A stretch of DNA of 64,000 nucleotides from Bradyrhizobium stylosanthis (GTDB lineage: Bacteria; Pseudomonadota; Alphaproteobacteria; Rhizobiales; Xanthobacteraceae): the NCBI RefSeq assembly GCF_001641335.1, contig NZ_LVEM01000003.1:1025191-1089190 (forward strand), read 5' to 3'. The stretch's first letter is position 1. The number at the start of each line of letters is the position of its first letter. Positions 8,341-16,797 of the stretch are shown here, piece after piece. The notes beneath the pieces were generated by a model. That model was not told the origin of the DNA, did no database searches, and saw only the letters and a list, made by a program, of their open reading frames with translations. The position numbers were made by a program, and so were the translations under genes.

Positions 8341-9642
8341 TCAGGATTTCAGCGCGTCGCGCGCCGTCTCCGGCGCCATCAAGGTCGCGACGATCGTGAT
8401 GATCGACAGTGCGATGATGTAGACCGACACCGCCCAGTACGATCCGGCCCAGGCCAGCAGCGCGGTCGCGATCAGCGGCGAGAAGCCGCCACTCAGCGCG
8501 GCCGCGACGTTGGCACCGAGCGATGCGCCGCTATAGCGCACCTGGGTGCGGAACAGTTCCGGCATGAATGCGGCCTTCGGCCCGAACAGCAGCGCATGGG
8601 TCAGCGTCATCGTGACGACGAGCGCGAGCGTGATCAGCGCGGGCTCCTTGGTGTCGAGGAACCAGAACAGCGGAAACGCCAGCGCCACCGAGAACACGCC
8701 GCCGGCGAGATACAGCGCCCTGCGGCCGAAGATATCGGACAGCCAGCCGGCGAGCGGCAGCGTCGCGAACTCGACGATGGCGGCATAGACCACCGCGTCC
8801 AGAATCACCTGACGCGGCAGGCCGAGTTTTGTGGTGGCATAGACGACCGTGAAGACGGTGAGGAGATAGGCAAGCCCCACCTCCGACACCGTGATGCCGA
8901 TCGCCAGCAAAAAGCTGCGCCAGTCGCGGCGGAGCACTTCCCATACCGGCTGCGCCAGCACCTCCTTGCGCTCGACCACCTCCTTGAAATGCGGCGTCTC
9001 CGCAAGCCTCATGCGCACGATGAAACCGACGCCGACCAGGAGGATGCTGATCAGGAACGGCACGCGCCAGCCCCAGCTCAGGAAGTCGGCCTCGGGCAGC
9101 TTGGTCATCAGGCCGAAGATGCCGGTGGAGGCGGCAACGCCGACCGGAAAGCCGATTTGCACCAGGCTGCCGTAGAAGCCGCGGCGGTTTCCGGCGTGCT
9201 CGATCACCATCACGACCGCGCCGCTCCACTCGCCGCCGAGCCCGATGCCCTGGACGAAGCGCAAGGCGATCAGCAGGATCGGTGCCCAGACGCCGATCTG
9301 GCTGTAGGTCGGCAGGCAGCCGATCAGGAAGGTGCCGAGCCCCATCGCGATCATGGTCGCGACCAGCATCGTCTTGCGCCCGAGCCGGTCGCCGTAATGC
9401 CCGATGATGGCGCCGCCGATCGGCCGCGCCACGAAGCCGACCGCATAGGTCGAGAATGCGACCAGCGTGCCGACGAAAGGGTCGAAGCTCGGAAAGAACA
9501 GCTTGTTGAAGACGAGGGCCGCGGCCGTGCCATAGATCAGGAAGTCGTACCACTCGATCGCGGTGCCGAGCGCGCTCGCCCACACCACATGCGCTGTCGT
9601 CGATCGCTCCGCCGAAGTGGAGACCCCCGCTGCTGCCGTCAT
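8341..9642 (-). CDS. MFS transporter of the metabolite:H+ symporter (MHS) family
   Basis: 433-residue twelve-helix major facilitator of the MHS family (ShiA, KgtP, ProP relatives), which imports carboxylates, osmolytes or aromatic acids with protons. Typical features are EWYDFLIYGTAAALVFNKLF in helix 1, RPIGGAIIGHYGDRLGRK between helices 2 and 3, and GIGLGGEWSGAV. Several in-frame ATGs lie upstream (up to 9672). The one at 9642 is preferred because GGGG lies six bases before it, but starts at 9654 or 9657 are possible. It is convergent with the GH79 gene with only 3 bp between, and the region upstream is full of repeats. The substrate is unknown. Confidence 0.88.
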   Translation of the reverse strand: MTAAAGVSTSAERSTTAHVVWASALGTAIEWYDFLIYGTAAALVFNKLFFPSFDPFVGTLVAFSTYAVGFVARPIGGAIIGHYGDRLGRKTMLVATMIAMGLGTFLIGCLPTYSQIGVWAPILLIALRFVQGIGLGGEWSGAVVMVIEHAGNRRGFYGSLVQIGFPVGVAASTGIFGLMTKLPEADFLSWGWRVPFLISILLVGVGFIVRMRLAETPHFKEVVERKEVLAQPVWEVLRRDWRSFLLAIGITVSEVGLAYLLTVFTVVYATTKLGLPRQVILDAVVYAAIVEFATLPLAGWLSDIFGRRALYLAGGVFSVALAFPLFWFLDTKEPALITLALVVTMTLTHALLFGPKAAFMPELFRTQVRYSGASLGANVAAALSGGFSPLIATALLAWAGSYWAVSVYIIALSIITIVATLMAPETARDALKS

Positions 9643-9722
9643 GCCCTGCCCCATCATTCCAGCGGGCATCATGGCCAATCGTGGAGATGGTTGCAACCTG
9701 TGGACGCAGTTGTTCACTCTCG

Positions 9723-9884
9723 TGTCCCGGACGCTGCGCAGTACCGGAAGCGCGTCTACGCGCGTCTTCAACGCGTTACGCTGATGCGCTGCAGAGCCGG
9801 GGCCTACGCGTTCTCGAACGGTCCCCGCTAGATGGGTCCTGGCTCTGCGCAGCAGCGCAAGAGCGCCGCAGTGCGTCCGGGACA
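9723..9884. repeat. Palindromic intergenic repeat, family A (CCGGGAC-type)
   Basis: A long imperfect palindrome whose ends are TGTCCCGGACGC and GCGTCCGGGACA-like, with inner arms around GCTGCAGAGCC and GGCTCTGCGCAGC. It has no coding potential on either strand that resembles a protein. It looks like one of the palindromic repeats scattered between genes in Bradyrhizobium genomes. It is the first of three different elements stacked in this gap. Confidence 0.6.
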
Positions 9885-9916
9885 GGCGAGGGTCGAGCGA
9901 CGCTGCTCGCCACATC

Positions 9917-9998
9917 CGTCATTGCGAGGAGCCGTTGCGACGAAGCAATCCAGCCTGCACCTGCGGAACAGAGCTGGATTGCTTCGCTTGCGATGACG
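9917..9998. repeat. Palindromic intergenic repeat, family B (CGTCATTGCGAG-type)
   Basis: Inverted repeat with left arm CGTCATTGCGAGG...GAAGCAATCCAGC (9917-9954) and right arm GCTGGATTGCTTCGCTTGCGATGACG (9973-9998, longer than 20 bases only when joined). This looks like a widespread alphaproteobacterial intergenic element. Transcribed, it would fold into a long hairpin. Its function is unknown. Confidence 0.7.
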
Positions 9999-10031
9999 GT
10001 GACGAGGCAGTGCACCAAGGCCTTTCCCAGT

Positions 10032-10152
10032 GTCGTCCCGGCGAAGGCCGGGACCCATAACCACAGGGAGAAGTTTGGCGACGGCTCGTGCTCTGGAACT
10101 GCGACCGCCCCGCATCGAGAGATCAACGCGGTATGGGTCCCGGCCTTCGCCA
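10032..10152. repeat. Palindromic intergenic repeat, family C (GTCCCGGC-type)
   Basis: Arms GTCCCGGCGAAGGCCGGGAC followed by CCATA on the left, and TATGGGTCCCGGCCTTCGCC on the right (10131-10152), enclose about 65 bp. The left arm is itself a small hairpin. It is the third repeat type within 430 bp and ends only 25 bp before a strong promoter. Confidence 0.65.
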
Positions 10153-10169
10153 GACGACGGAGAGACCTT

Positions 10170-10205
10170 ATTCGCCATTGACAAACTAATTCGCCATTAT
10201 CTAAT
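10170..10205 (+). promoter_or_regulatory. Sigma70-type promoter overlapped by a 10-bp direct repeat
   Basis: TTGACA at 10178-10183 (perfect -35) is followed after 16 bp by TCTAAT at 10200-10205 (5 of 6 for -10), placing the start of transcription about 50 bp before the binding-protein gene. The sequence ATTCGCCATT occurs twice, at 10170-10179 and 10189-10198, overlapping the -35 box and the spacer with a 19-bp period. This is a good candidate operator, possibly for the IclR protein encoded downstream (inference). Confidence 0.6.
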
Positions 10206-10260
10206 TTGCCGCCCGATAAACCGGCCGCCCCAGGTGGCCCATAAAAGAGAGGGAACGACG

Positions 10261-11475
10261 ATGAGAGGGCTTCTGGCCTGCGCGATGCTCGCGGCCATGA
10301 CATCAGCTGCGATGACGTCCGCGGCCACCGCGCAGGTCTCCGACGACGCGGTGCGGATCGGCGTGCTGACGGATCTGTCGAGCTGGGGCCGCGACAACTC
10401 AGGGCCGGGCTCGGTCGAGGCCGCGAAGATGGCGGTCGAGGAGTTCGGGCCGACCGTGCTCGGCAAGCCGATCGAGATCATCAGCGCCGACCATCAGATG
10501 AAGACCGACGTCGGCGTGCAGATCGTGCGCGGCTGGTTCGACAACGGCAAGGTCGACGCCGTCGTCGATATCCCCAATTCCGGCATCGCGATCGCCGTGC
10601 ACAACATGGTGCGCGAACGCAACAAGATCGCCCTGCTCTCCGGCCCCGGCGCAAGCTCGCTGACCGACGAGCTGTGCAGCCCGAACACCGTGCACTTCAC
10701 CTACGACACCTATGCGCTGTCGAAGGTGACCGCCTCCGCCGTCATCAAGGAAGGCGGCAAATCCTGGTACTTCATCACGGCGGACTACGCCTTCGGCCAG
10801 CAGCTCGAGAAGGACGCAACCCGCTTCATCAACGAGATGGGCGGCAAGGTCTTGGGCGGCGTGAAGCATCCGACCAACACCGCGGACTTCTCCTCCTTTG
10901 CGCTGCAGGCGCAGAGCTCGAAATCCGACGTCGTCGCCTTCGCCAATGCCGGCCAGGACACCGATAACGCCATCAAGCAGTCCGGCGAGTTCGGTCTGGT
11001 CCAGGGCGGCCAGAAGCTGGTCGGCCTGTTGATGTTCGACACCGACGTGCATGCGATCGGCCTGAAGGCCGCGCAGGGCACTTACATGACCACGGCGTCG
11101 TACTGGAACATGGACGAGGCGACGCGGGCCTGGTCCAAGAAGTTCTACGAGCGGACCAAGGTGATGCCGACCATGATCCAGACCGGCGTCTATGGTTCGG
11201 TGCTGCACTACCTGAAAGGCATCAAGGCCGCCGGCACCGACGATCCGGCCAAGGTGATGGCCAAGATGCGCGAGCTGCCGATCGAGGACGTCTTCGTCCA
11301 CGGTGGTAAGCTCCGCGAGGACGGCCGCGTCATCCGCGACATGTATCTGGCCAAGGTGAAAACGCCGGAACAGTCCAAGGAGCCGTGGGACTATCTGGAG
11401 ATCATCAAGACCGTGAAGGGCGAGGACGCCTTCCGTCCGGTCTCCGAATCCAAATGTCCGCTGCTGAAGAAGTGA
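10261..11475 (+). CDS. LivJ-type ABC transporter substrate-binding protein
   Basis: 404-residue periplasmic binding protein of the branched-chain amino acid/amide (LivJ/HAAT) type. The N-terminal 30 residues are a Sec signal peptide with cleavage likely after ATAQ. The mature protein starts VSDDAVRIGVLTDLSSWG and has the type I periplasmic-binding fold, including HQMKTDVGVQIVRGW and YFITADYAFGQQLEKD. The start is the ATG after an AGAGGGAACGACG leader. No LivH/LivM/LivF/LivG genes are present, so it must share a permease encoded elsewhere. It is followed 8 bp later by a KstD-like flavoprotein and then by an IclR regulator, so the ligand is probably the substrate of that oxidoreductase (inference). 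Confidence 0.9.
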   Translation: MRGLLACAMLAAMTSAAMTSAATAQVSDDAVRIGVLTDLSSWGRDNSGPGSVEAAKMAVEEFGPTVLGKPIEIISADHQMKTDVGVQIVRGWFDNGKVDAVVDIPNSGIAIAVHNMVRERNKIALLSGPGASSLTDELCSPNTVHFTYDTYALSKVTASAVIKEGGKSWYFITADYAFGQQLEKDATRFINEMGGKVLGGVKHPTNTADFSSFALQAQSSKSDVVAFANAGQDTDNAIKQSGEFGLVQGGQKLVGLLMFDTDVHAIGLKAAQGTYMTTASYWNMDEATRAWSKKFYERTKVMPTMIQTGVYGSVLHYLKGIKAAGTDDPAKVMAKMRELPIEDVFVHGGKLREDGRVIRDMYLAKVKTPEQSKEPWDYLEIIKTVKGEDAFRPVSESKCPLLKK

Positions 11476-11483
11476 GGTGAGAC

Positions 11484-13217
11484 ATGACCGGCAACGAGCA
11501 TAGCGCAAGCGAAACATACGAGTGCGATGTGCTCGTGGCCGGATCGGGCTGCTCCGGAATGTCGGCCGCGATCACCGCGGCATCTCGCGGCCTGAATGTT
11601 CTGATCGTCGAGAAGGAGCCGCGCTTCGGCGGCACCACCGCCCGCTCCGGCGGCTGGCTCTGGATCCCCGGCACCTCGCTGGCGAAGGCCTATGGCATCG
11701 CGGAGACGCCGGAGCAGGCGCGCACCTATCTGCGCCATGAAGCCGGCAACAATTTTGACGCGGCACGCGTCGATGCGTTCCTGACCGCCGGCCCGGAGGC
11801 GGTCGATTTCTTCACCACCAAGACGGCGCTGCGTTTCGACATGCCGCTGGTGTTTCCGGACTATCACGCCGAAGCGCCCGGCGGCGCACAGGGCGGCCGC
11901 TCCATGGTGACGCGCCCGTTCGACGGCCGCGAGCTCGGCGACCAGATCAAGACGCTCGGCATGCCCCTGCCCGAGCTCACCGTGTTCGGCATGATGCTCG
12001 GAAGCGGCAAGGAGATCATCCACTTCATGCGCGTGACGAAGTCGCTGACCTCGGCGGCTTACGTTGCCAAGCGCCTGTCGCGGCACCTGATGGACGTGCT
12101 GCGCTATGGTCGCGGCATGACGCTGACCAACGGGAATGCGCTCGCGGGCCGCCTCGCGAAATCCGCGCAGGACCTGAAGATCCCGATGTGGCTGTCCTCG
12201 CCTGTGCGCGAGCTGACGGTCGAGAACGGCACTGTCACCGGCGCGATCGTGTCGCGCGAAGGACGCGACGTGCGCGTCCGCGCGCGGCAGGGTGTCGTGC
12301 TTGCCTGCGGTGGCTTTCCGCATGATGTCGAACGGCGCAAAAAAATGTTTCCGCACGCACCGACCGGCAACGAGCACTTCTCGCCGGGCCCGACCGGCAA
12401 CACCGGCGACGGCCTGCGCCTTGCGGAAAGCGCCGGCGGACATGTCGAGGATCGCCTGCCGAACGCGGCGGCCTGGGTGCCGGTATCGCTGACCACGCGC
12501 AAGGACGGCTCGAAGGGCGTGATGCCGCATTTCATCGATCGCGCCAAGCCCGGCGTGATCGCGGTGATGCGCGACGGCAAGCGCTTCGCCAACGAGGGCA
12601 ACTCCTATCACGACTTCGTCCAGGCCATGATCAAGGCGGCAAAGCCGGGCGAGGAGATCGCGGCCTACCTCGTCTGCGATCATCCCACACTGCGCAAATA
12701 CGGCCTCGGCTGCGTGCCGCCCTTCCCGATGCCGCTGGGTCATCACCTCGATACCGGCTATCTCATGCGCGGCGACTCACTTGAAGCGCTCGCGGCGAAG
12801 GCCGGCATCGATGCAAAAGCCTTCACCGAGACAGTCAGGCAGTTCAATGCGACCGCGCCGCAAGGCCATGACGCCGCCTTCGGCAAAGGTTCAAAGGCCT
12901 ATAACCGCTACCAGGGCGATGCGCTGCACGGCCCCAACCCTTGCGTCGCACCGATCGAGAACGGCCCGTACTACGCCATCAAGATGGTGGTCGGCGATCT
13001 CGGCACCTATGCCGGCATCGTCACCGACGAGAATGCGCGCGCGCTCGACGCCGAGGGCCGGGTGATTCCCGGGCTCTATGCCGCCGGCAACGACATGGCC
13101 AGCATCATGGGCGGCAATTATCCCGGCGCCGGCATCACGCTTGGGCCGGCGCTGACCTTCGGCTACATTGCCGGCCGTCATCTCGCCGATAGCGCCGCGA
13201 GGCGCAACGCGGCGTAA
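11484..13217 (+). CDS. FAD-dependent oxidoreductase, KstD/fumarate reductase flavoprotein type
   Basis: 577-residue flavoprotein of the FAD_binding_2 family, which includes 3-ketosteroid delta1-dehydrogenase and fumarate reductase subunits. The dinucleotide-binding motif is VLVAGSGCSGMSAAITAASR near residue 20, followed by the family's GGTTARSGGWLWIPG. The C-terminal flavin contact is GLYAAGNDMASIMGGNYPGA. In KstD-like proteins this region reads similarly, which favours a delta-dehydrogenase over a fumarate reductase. It has no signal peptide and is expected to be cytoplasmic. The gene sits in an operon with an orphan LivJ-type receptor and an IclR regulator. The substrate cannot be determined from the sequence. 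Confidence 0.85.
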   Translation: MTGNEHSASETYECDVLVAGSGCSGMSAAITAASRGLNVLIVEKEPRFGGTTARSGGWLWIPGTSLAKAYGIAETPEQARTYLRHEAGNNFDAARVDAFLTAGPEAVDFFTTKTALRFDMPLVFPDYHAEAPGGAQGGRSMVTRPFDGRELGDQIKTLGMPLPELTVFGMMLGSGKEIIHFMRVTKSLTSAAYVAKRLSRHLMDVLRYGRGMTLTNGNALAGRLAKSAQDLKIPMWLSSPVRELTVENGTVTGAIVSREGRDVRVRARQGVVLACGGFPHDVERRKKMFPHAPTGNEHFSPGPTGNTGDGLRLAESAGGHVEDRLPNAAAWVPVSLTTRKDGSKGVMPHFIDRAKPGVIAVMRDGKRFANEGNSYHDFVQAMIKAAKPGEEIAAYLVCDHPTLRKYGLGCVPPFPMPLGHHLDTGYLMRGDSLEALAAKAGIDAKAFTETVRQFNATAPQGHDAAFGKGSKAYNRYQGDALHGPNPCVAPIENGPYYAIKMVVGDLGTYAGIVTDENARALDAEGRVIPGLYAAGNDMASIMGGNYPGAGITLGPALTFGYIAGRHLADSAARRNAA

Positions 13218-13237
13218 GCTAAGCGCATCGGAGGCGC

Positions 13238-14032
13238 ATGAAGAGAGAAAGCCGCGGCATCCAGTCGATCGAGGTCGGCGGAGAACTGCTCCGGGCGCTT
13301 GCCCGCAGCGGCGAGCCGATGATGCTGCGCGATCTCGCGCGCGAGGCCGGCATGACGCCGGCCAAAGCGCATCCCTATCTCGCCAGCTTCTCGCGCATCG
13401 GCCTGATCGAGCAGGACGAGACCACCGGCCGCTACGAGATCGGCGCGCTGGCGCTTGAGCTCGGCCTGATCAGCCTGCGCCGCCTCTCCGGCGTGCGCAT
13501 CGCACGGCCGAAGATCGCTAGCCTCGCAAGCCAGATCGGGCACGCGGTGTCGCTCGCGGTGTGGGGCACACACGGCCCGACGGTGGTGCAGCTCGAGGAG
13601 CCCGGCCAGCCCGTGCATATCGTGATGCGGGCGGGCTCGGTGATGGCGCTGCTGGAAACCGCGACGGGGCGCGCCTTTGCGGCCTTCCTGCCGGAGAAGA
13701 CCATCAACGCCGCGCTCGAGAGCGGCCTCGACCGTCACGGCGTCGGCTACAATCCGAAGCGTTCCGTCAAAGGCGCGAAGGTCGCCGATATGCTGGCCGA
13801 GGTCCGCAAGCACGGCCTCGCCCGCGCGCTCGGCGATCCCCTGCCCGGCGTCAACGCATTCTCCGCGCCGGTGTTCGACCATGCCGGCCATGTCGCGCTG
13901 GTCATCACCGCGATGGGGCCGGAAGGCACGTTCGATGCGCGCTGGGACAGCCCGATCGCGCACGCGCTGCGCGATTGCGCGGGCGGGATTTCGAAGCGGC
14001 TGGGCTATGGGATGACGGTCGCGGCGGAGTGA
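13238..14032 (+). CDS. IclR-family transcriptional regulator
   Basis: 264-residue IclR regulator. Residues about 7-70 form the winged HTH (IQSIEVGGELLRALARSG, LRDLAREAGMTPAKAHPYL, then GLIEQDETTGRYEIGALALELG). The C-terminal IclR effector domain is recognised from ATGRAFAAFLPE and PLPGVNAFSAPVFDHAGH. It is encoded 20 bp after the flavoprotein on the same strand. IclR proteins usually control the operon they sit in, and the direct repeat over the promoter at 10170-10205 is a candidate target (inference). Confidence 0.92.
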   Translation: MKRESRGIQSIEVGGELLRALARSGEPMMLRDLAREAGMTPAKAHPYLASFSRIGLIEQDETTGRYEIGALALELGLISLRRLSGVRIARPKIASLASQIGHAVSLAVWGTHGPTVVQLEEPGQPVHIVMRAGSVMALLETATGRAFAAFLPEKTINAALESGLDRHGVGYNPKRSVKGAKVADMLAEVRKHGLARALGDPLPGVNAFSAPVFDHAGHVALVITAMGPEGTFDARWDSPIAHALRDCAGGISKRLGYGMTVAAE

Positions 14033-14047
14033 GGTTCGAGATTGTGC

Positions 14048-14133
14048 CGTCATGGCCGGGCTTGACCCGGCCATCCACGTTGCGCCACGATCGTCGGAAG
14101 ACGTGGATGCCCGGGTCAAGCCCGGGCATGACG
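14048..14133. repeat. Palindromic intergenic repeat (ATGGCCGGG...CCCGGGCAT type)
   Basis: Left arm CGTCATGGCCGGGCTTGACC (14048 onward) and right arm GGTCAAGCCCGGGCATGACG (to 14133) bracket CATCCACGT/ACGTGGATG inner arms. It lies between the convergent IclR and SDR genes and could also act as a transcription stop in both directions. It looks like a Bradyrhizobium dispersed repeat. Confidence 0.65.
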
Positions 14134-14153
14134 ACTGAGAGACACGACGCCCC

Positions 14154-14936
14154 CTACTTCTCCTTCACCGGCACCGTGTAATTCAGGACCAGCCGGCCGC
14201 CATCGGGATAGATGGTCTGCCCGGTGATGTAGGACGCATCGTCGCTGGCAAGGAACGCCACCACCGAGGCAACTTCGCTCGGCTCGCCGCCACGGCCGGC
14301 CGGCGTGCGTGACAGCACGGTCTTGCGGGCATCGTCGGACGTGTAGATCGACGACGCCACCATGTCGGTCAGGATCGTGCCCGGCCCGACCGCGACGACA
14401 CGGATGTTGTGCGGGGCGAGCGCGACGGCGGCCACGGACGTCAATTGCTTCATGCCGCCCTTGGACATGGCGTAGGTCGCCAGCGCCGGGATCGCCAGCA
14501 GCGCGTTCACCGAGGACATGTTGATGATGACCCCGCCGCCGCTGCCTTGCGCGATCATCTGCTTCGCCGCCGCCTGCACGCCGAAGAACGCGCCCTTCAG
14601 ATTGATGCCGATGATTTCGTCGAATTCCTGTTCGGAAATCTCGAGGATGTCGCGGTTGCGGGCGACGCCGGCATTGTTGACCATGATGTCGAGCCGCCCG
14701 AATTCCTTCACGGCGGTTGCGACGAGCAGATCCACGTCGGCGCGTTTGGCGACATTACCGACCACGGTGCGCAACGCATCCGGCCGTCCGAGCTCGGCCG
14801 CGGTCGCGGCGAGGCCATCGGCATCGACATCCGAGATGACGACCTTGACGCCGTCATCCAAAAACCTCTTCGCGCAAGCCTTGCCGATGCCGCGCGCCGC
14901 GCCGGTGATGGCGGCGACCTTGCCGGATAGTTTCAT
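14154..14936 (-). CDS. SDR-family NAD(P)-dependent oxidoreductase
   Basis: 260-residue classical short-chain dehydrogenase/reductase. The cofactor motif is TGAARGIG at residues about 11-18, NNAG follows near residue 88, and the catalytic region has MSSVN with YAMSK (Tyr-x-x-x-Lys). The C-terminal part IYPDGGRLVLNY is typical of FabG-like SDRs. The start is the ATG of MKLSGKVAAITG; 92 extra codons upstream fall in a repeat-rich gap and were rejected. It is convergent with the IclR gene and lies downstream of a GntR gene on the same strand, across a palindromic repeat. The substrate is unknown. Confidence 0.9.
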   Translation of the reverse strand: MKLSGKVAAITGAARGIGKACAKRFLDDGVKVVISDVDADGLAATAAELGRPDALRTVVGNVAKRADVDLLVATAVKEFGRLDIMVNNAGVARNRDILEISEQEFDEIIGINLKGAFFGVQAAAKQMIAQGSGGGVIINMSSVNALLAIPALATYAMSKGGMKQLTSVAAVALAPHNIRVVAVGPGTILTDMVASSIYTSDDARKTVLSRTPAGRGGEPSEVASVVAFLASDDASYITGQTIYPDGGRLVLNYTVPVKEK

Positions 14937-15072
14937 GGTCTCACTCCAGGATAGCTCTTCGCGGTAGAACCCGGGCCCGGACGAGGACTCCGACTTAGGC
15001 GACCGCAAAGCGTAGATGAGCACGGAACCAGCATTTGATAAAGACCGCGTCGGCGCGATGCGCATTGCTGCG

Positions 15073-15224
15073 CCCTCTCCCCTTGTGGGAGAGGGCATCA
15101 CCGCGGGAAGACACGGGCTCACTAGGGTGAGGGGTTGTCTCTTCGCACTCATCTGCACTTGCTTTAGCAGAGAGATACCCCTCATCCGGCGCTTCGCGCC
15201 ACCTTCTCCCACAAGGGGAGAAGG
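15073..15224. repeat. Palindromic intergenic repeat (CCCTCTCCCC...GGGGAGAAGG type)
   Basis: Two hairpins face each other: CCCTCTCCCCTTGTGGGAGA (from 15073) and TTCTCCCACAAGGGGAGAAG (to 15223), each self-complementary and also complementary to the other. Between them are CACTAGGGTGAGGGG and CCCCTCATCCGG arms. It lies in the 294-bp gap between the GntR gene and the SDR gene, which otherwise holds nothing recognisable. Confidence 0.65.
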
Positions 15225-15230
15225 AAGAAG

Positions 15231-15944
15231 TCAATTCGCCGCGGTCCTCGCCGCAGCCGGCATGTAGATCTGCGCGTAGCCTTCCTTGATCGCGGAGGTG
15301 ATGCGATCGAGGCGGCGGTCGATGTGCTTTTCCAGCACGGAAACGCATGCTTCCTCGTCGCGCGCCTTCAGGCCTTCGACGACGGCGCGGTGCTCGGCTT
15401 GCGTGTTGGAGCGATTGATGCGGTCCATGTCGATCCAGCGCACGAAGCGGATGCGGGCGTTGACGTTGCGCAGCACGCGCAGCATCTCGGCGTTGTTCGA
15501 CATGCCCATCAGCCGCTCGTGAAAGGTCTCGTCCAGCTCGACCAGCTCCACCGAGGAGCGCTCGCCGGGATCGGGACCGGTGGCTTCGAGGAATTTCAGC
15601 AGCGCGTCGATGTCCTCGTCACTTGCCCGCTTGATGGCGAGGCGGATCGAGGCAACCTCGATCGACTTGCGCAGCTCGTAGAGATCGAAGATCTCGTGGG
15701 CATCGAGCTCGCGGCAGAAGAAGCCCTTGCCCGGCGTGAAGCGCAGGAAGCCCTCCGTGTTGAGACGGTTGAGCGCTTCGCGCAGCGGGGTGCGGCTGAC
15801 GCCGAGGCGCTTGGCCAGCTCGCCCTCATTGAGCCGTTCGCCCGGCTTGAACTCGTAGCTCACGGCCATCGCCTTGAGCTGTTCATAGACGCGATCGACG
15901 ATACTATCGGAAGCCAGTTCCACGTTGCTCATCATCAGCTGCAT
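15231..15944 (-). CDS. GntR-family regulator (FadR/FCD subfamily)
   Basis: 237-residue GntR regulator of the FCD type. The winged HTH covers about residues 12-75 (IVDRVYEQLKAMAVSYEFKP, LNEGELAKRLGVSRTPLREA, FLRFTPGKGFF). The helical FCD domain follows, with LYELRKSIEVASIRLA and DETFHERLM containing the metal-binding Asp and His. It starts 99 bp after the end of the racemase gene on the same strand and may be the last gene of, or the regulator for, the amino-acid locus at 16044-25525 (inference). A start three codons later (MMSNVEL) is also possible. Confidence 0.9.
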   Translation of the reverse strand: MQLMMSNVELASDSIVDRVYEQLKAMAVSYEFKPGERLNEGELAKRLGVSRTPLREALNRLNTEGFLRFTPGKGFFCRELDAHEIFDLYELRKSIEVASIRLAIKRASDEDIDALLKFLEATGPDPGERSSVELVELDETFHERLMGMSNNAEMLRVLRNVNARIRFVRWIDMDRINRSNTQAEHRAVVEGLKARDEEACVSVLEKHIDRRLDRITSAIKEGYAQIYMPAAARTAAN

Positions 15945-16043
15945 TCATGCCCGAACACAGCCCAATATACCGGGGCTGGTTGGCCGATGGCAATGCAAAC
16001 CAGAGTTTAGCCGAGTTTGTTCAGAGCTTTGCGACAGAAGGAA

Positions 16044-16787
16044 TCAGGCGAAGGCGCGCGGACGCAGTCCAGCATGAAACCAGGTGATCATGGAATAGAT
16101 GTCGTAGACCGGCAAGCCGACCTCGGCCTGTAATGCCGCCGCATAAGGCGGCATGTTGGTGCATTCGAGCACGATGGCGCCGACATCAGGGTTTTTGGCG
16201 ACAAGCTCCTTGCCGGCCTCGACCACGTCGCGCTCGGCCTGCGCGATGTCCATGTCGTCCTTCTCGGCCTTGATCAGGACGCGGAAGAACTCCTTGCCGT
16301 GCTCGGTGCCGACCAGGGGCGTATCGAGCGGCACACCCGCGCCTTCGAGATGGGCCGGCGTCAGGGTCGAGCCCGACACCGTGACGAGGCCGACGCGCTT
16401 GCCGGGCGGCAGCGTCGCCTGCACCCACGGCACCTGCATCAGCGACGAGGTCGCAACGGGAACGCCGACGGCCGCAGCGATCTCCTTCTGGAACAGCGAG
16501 AGGAAGCCGCAATTGGTGGTGATGGCCTCCGCCCCGAGCCGCACCAGATCTTTCGCCGCGTCGATGAAATCAGGCAGCAGGCCGGCCGCGCCCTTCAGCA
16601 CCACCTTCTCCGGCGAAGCGCCGCTCACCACGCGATAGAGCACCGGGAACGGCCAGGTCGTGCCGTTGCCCATGTCGCCGGGAATGCGGGGAAAGCGTGC
16701 TTCCAGCATCAGGATGCCGAGCGGCGCGCCATAGACGGCCTTGCCGCCGCGGGCAATACGGGAAGGCGAGTTGGCAGGATAGGTCAT
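16044..16787 (-). CDS. Aspartate/glutamate racemase family protein (copy 1)
   Basis: 247-residue member of the Asp/Glu/hydantoin racemase superfamily, cofactor-independent enzymes that use two cysteines to move a proton at the alpha carbon; maleate isomerase is a relative. Both catalytic positions are visible: Cys in ITTNCGFLSLF and Cys in IVLECTNMPPY. It begins with about 20 variable residues before APLGILMLEARFPR. It is the last enzyme gene of a six-gene minus-strand run, 10 bp after the DadA-like gene. A paralogue with the same motifs lies at 24797-25525. Its partner flavoprotein suggests conversion of an amino acid to the isomer that is oxidised (inference). Confidence 0.85.
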   Translation of the reverse strand: MTYPANSPSRIARGGKAVYGAPLGILMLEARFPRIPGDMGNGTTWPFPVLYRVVSGASPEKVVLKGAAGLLPDFIDAAKDLVRLGAEAITTNCGFLSLFQKEIAAAVGVPVATSSLMQVPWVQATLPPGKRVGLVTVSGSTLTPAHLEGAGVPLDTPLVGTEHGKEFFRVLIKAEKDDMDIAQAERDVVEAGKELVAKNPDVGAIVLECTNMPPYAAALQAEVGLPVYDIYSMITWFHAGLRPRAFA

Positions 16788-16797
16788 GGGTGCGATC

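Noticed and set aside
9643..10160. Possible small genes or an insertion sequence in the repeat-rich gap
   Set aside because: No transposase-like frame, no target duplication and no ribosome site; the sequence is explained by palindromic repeats.
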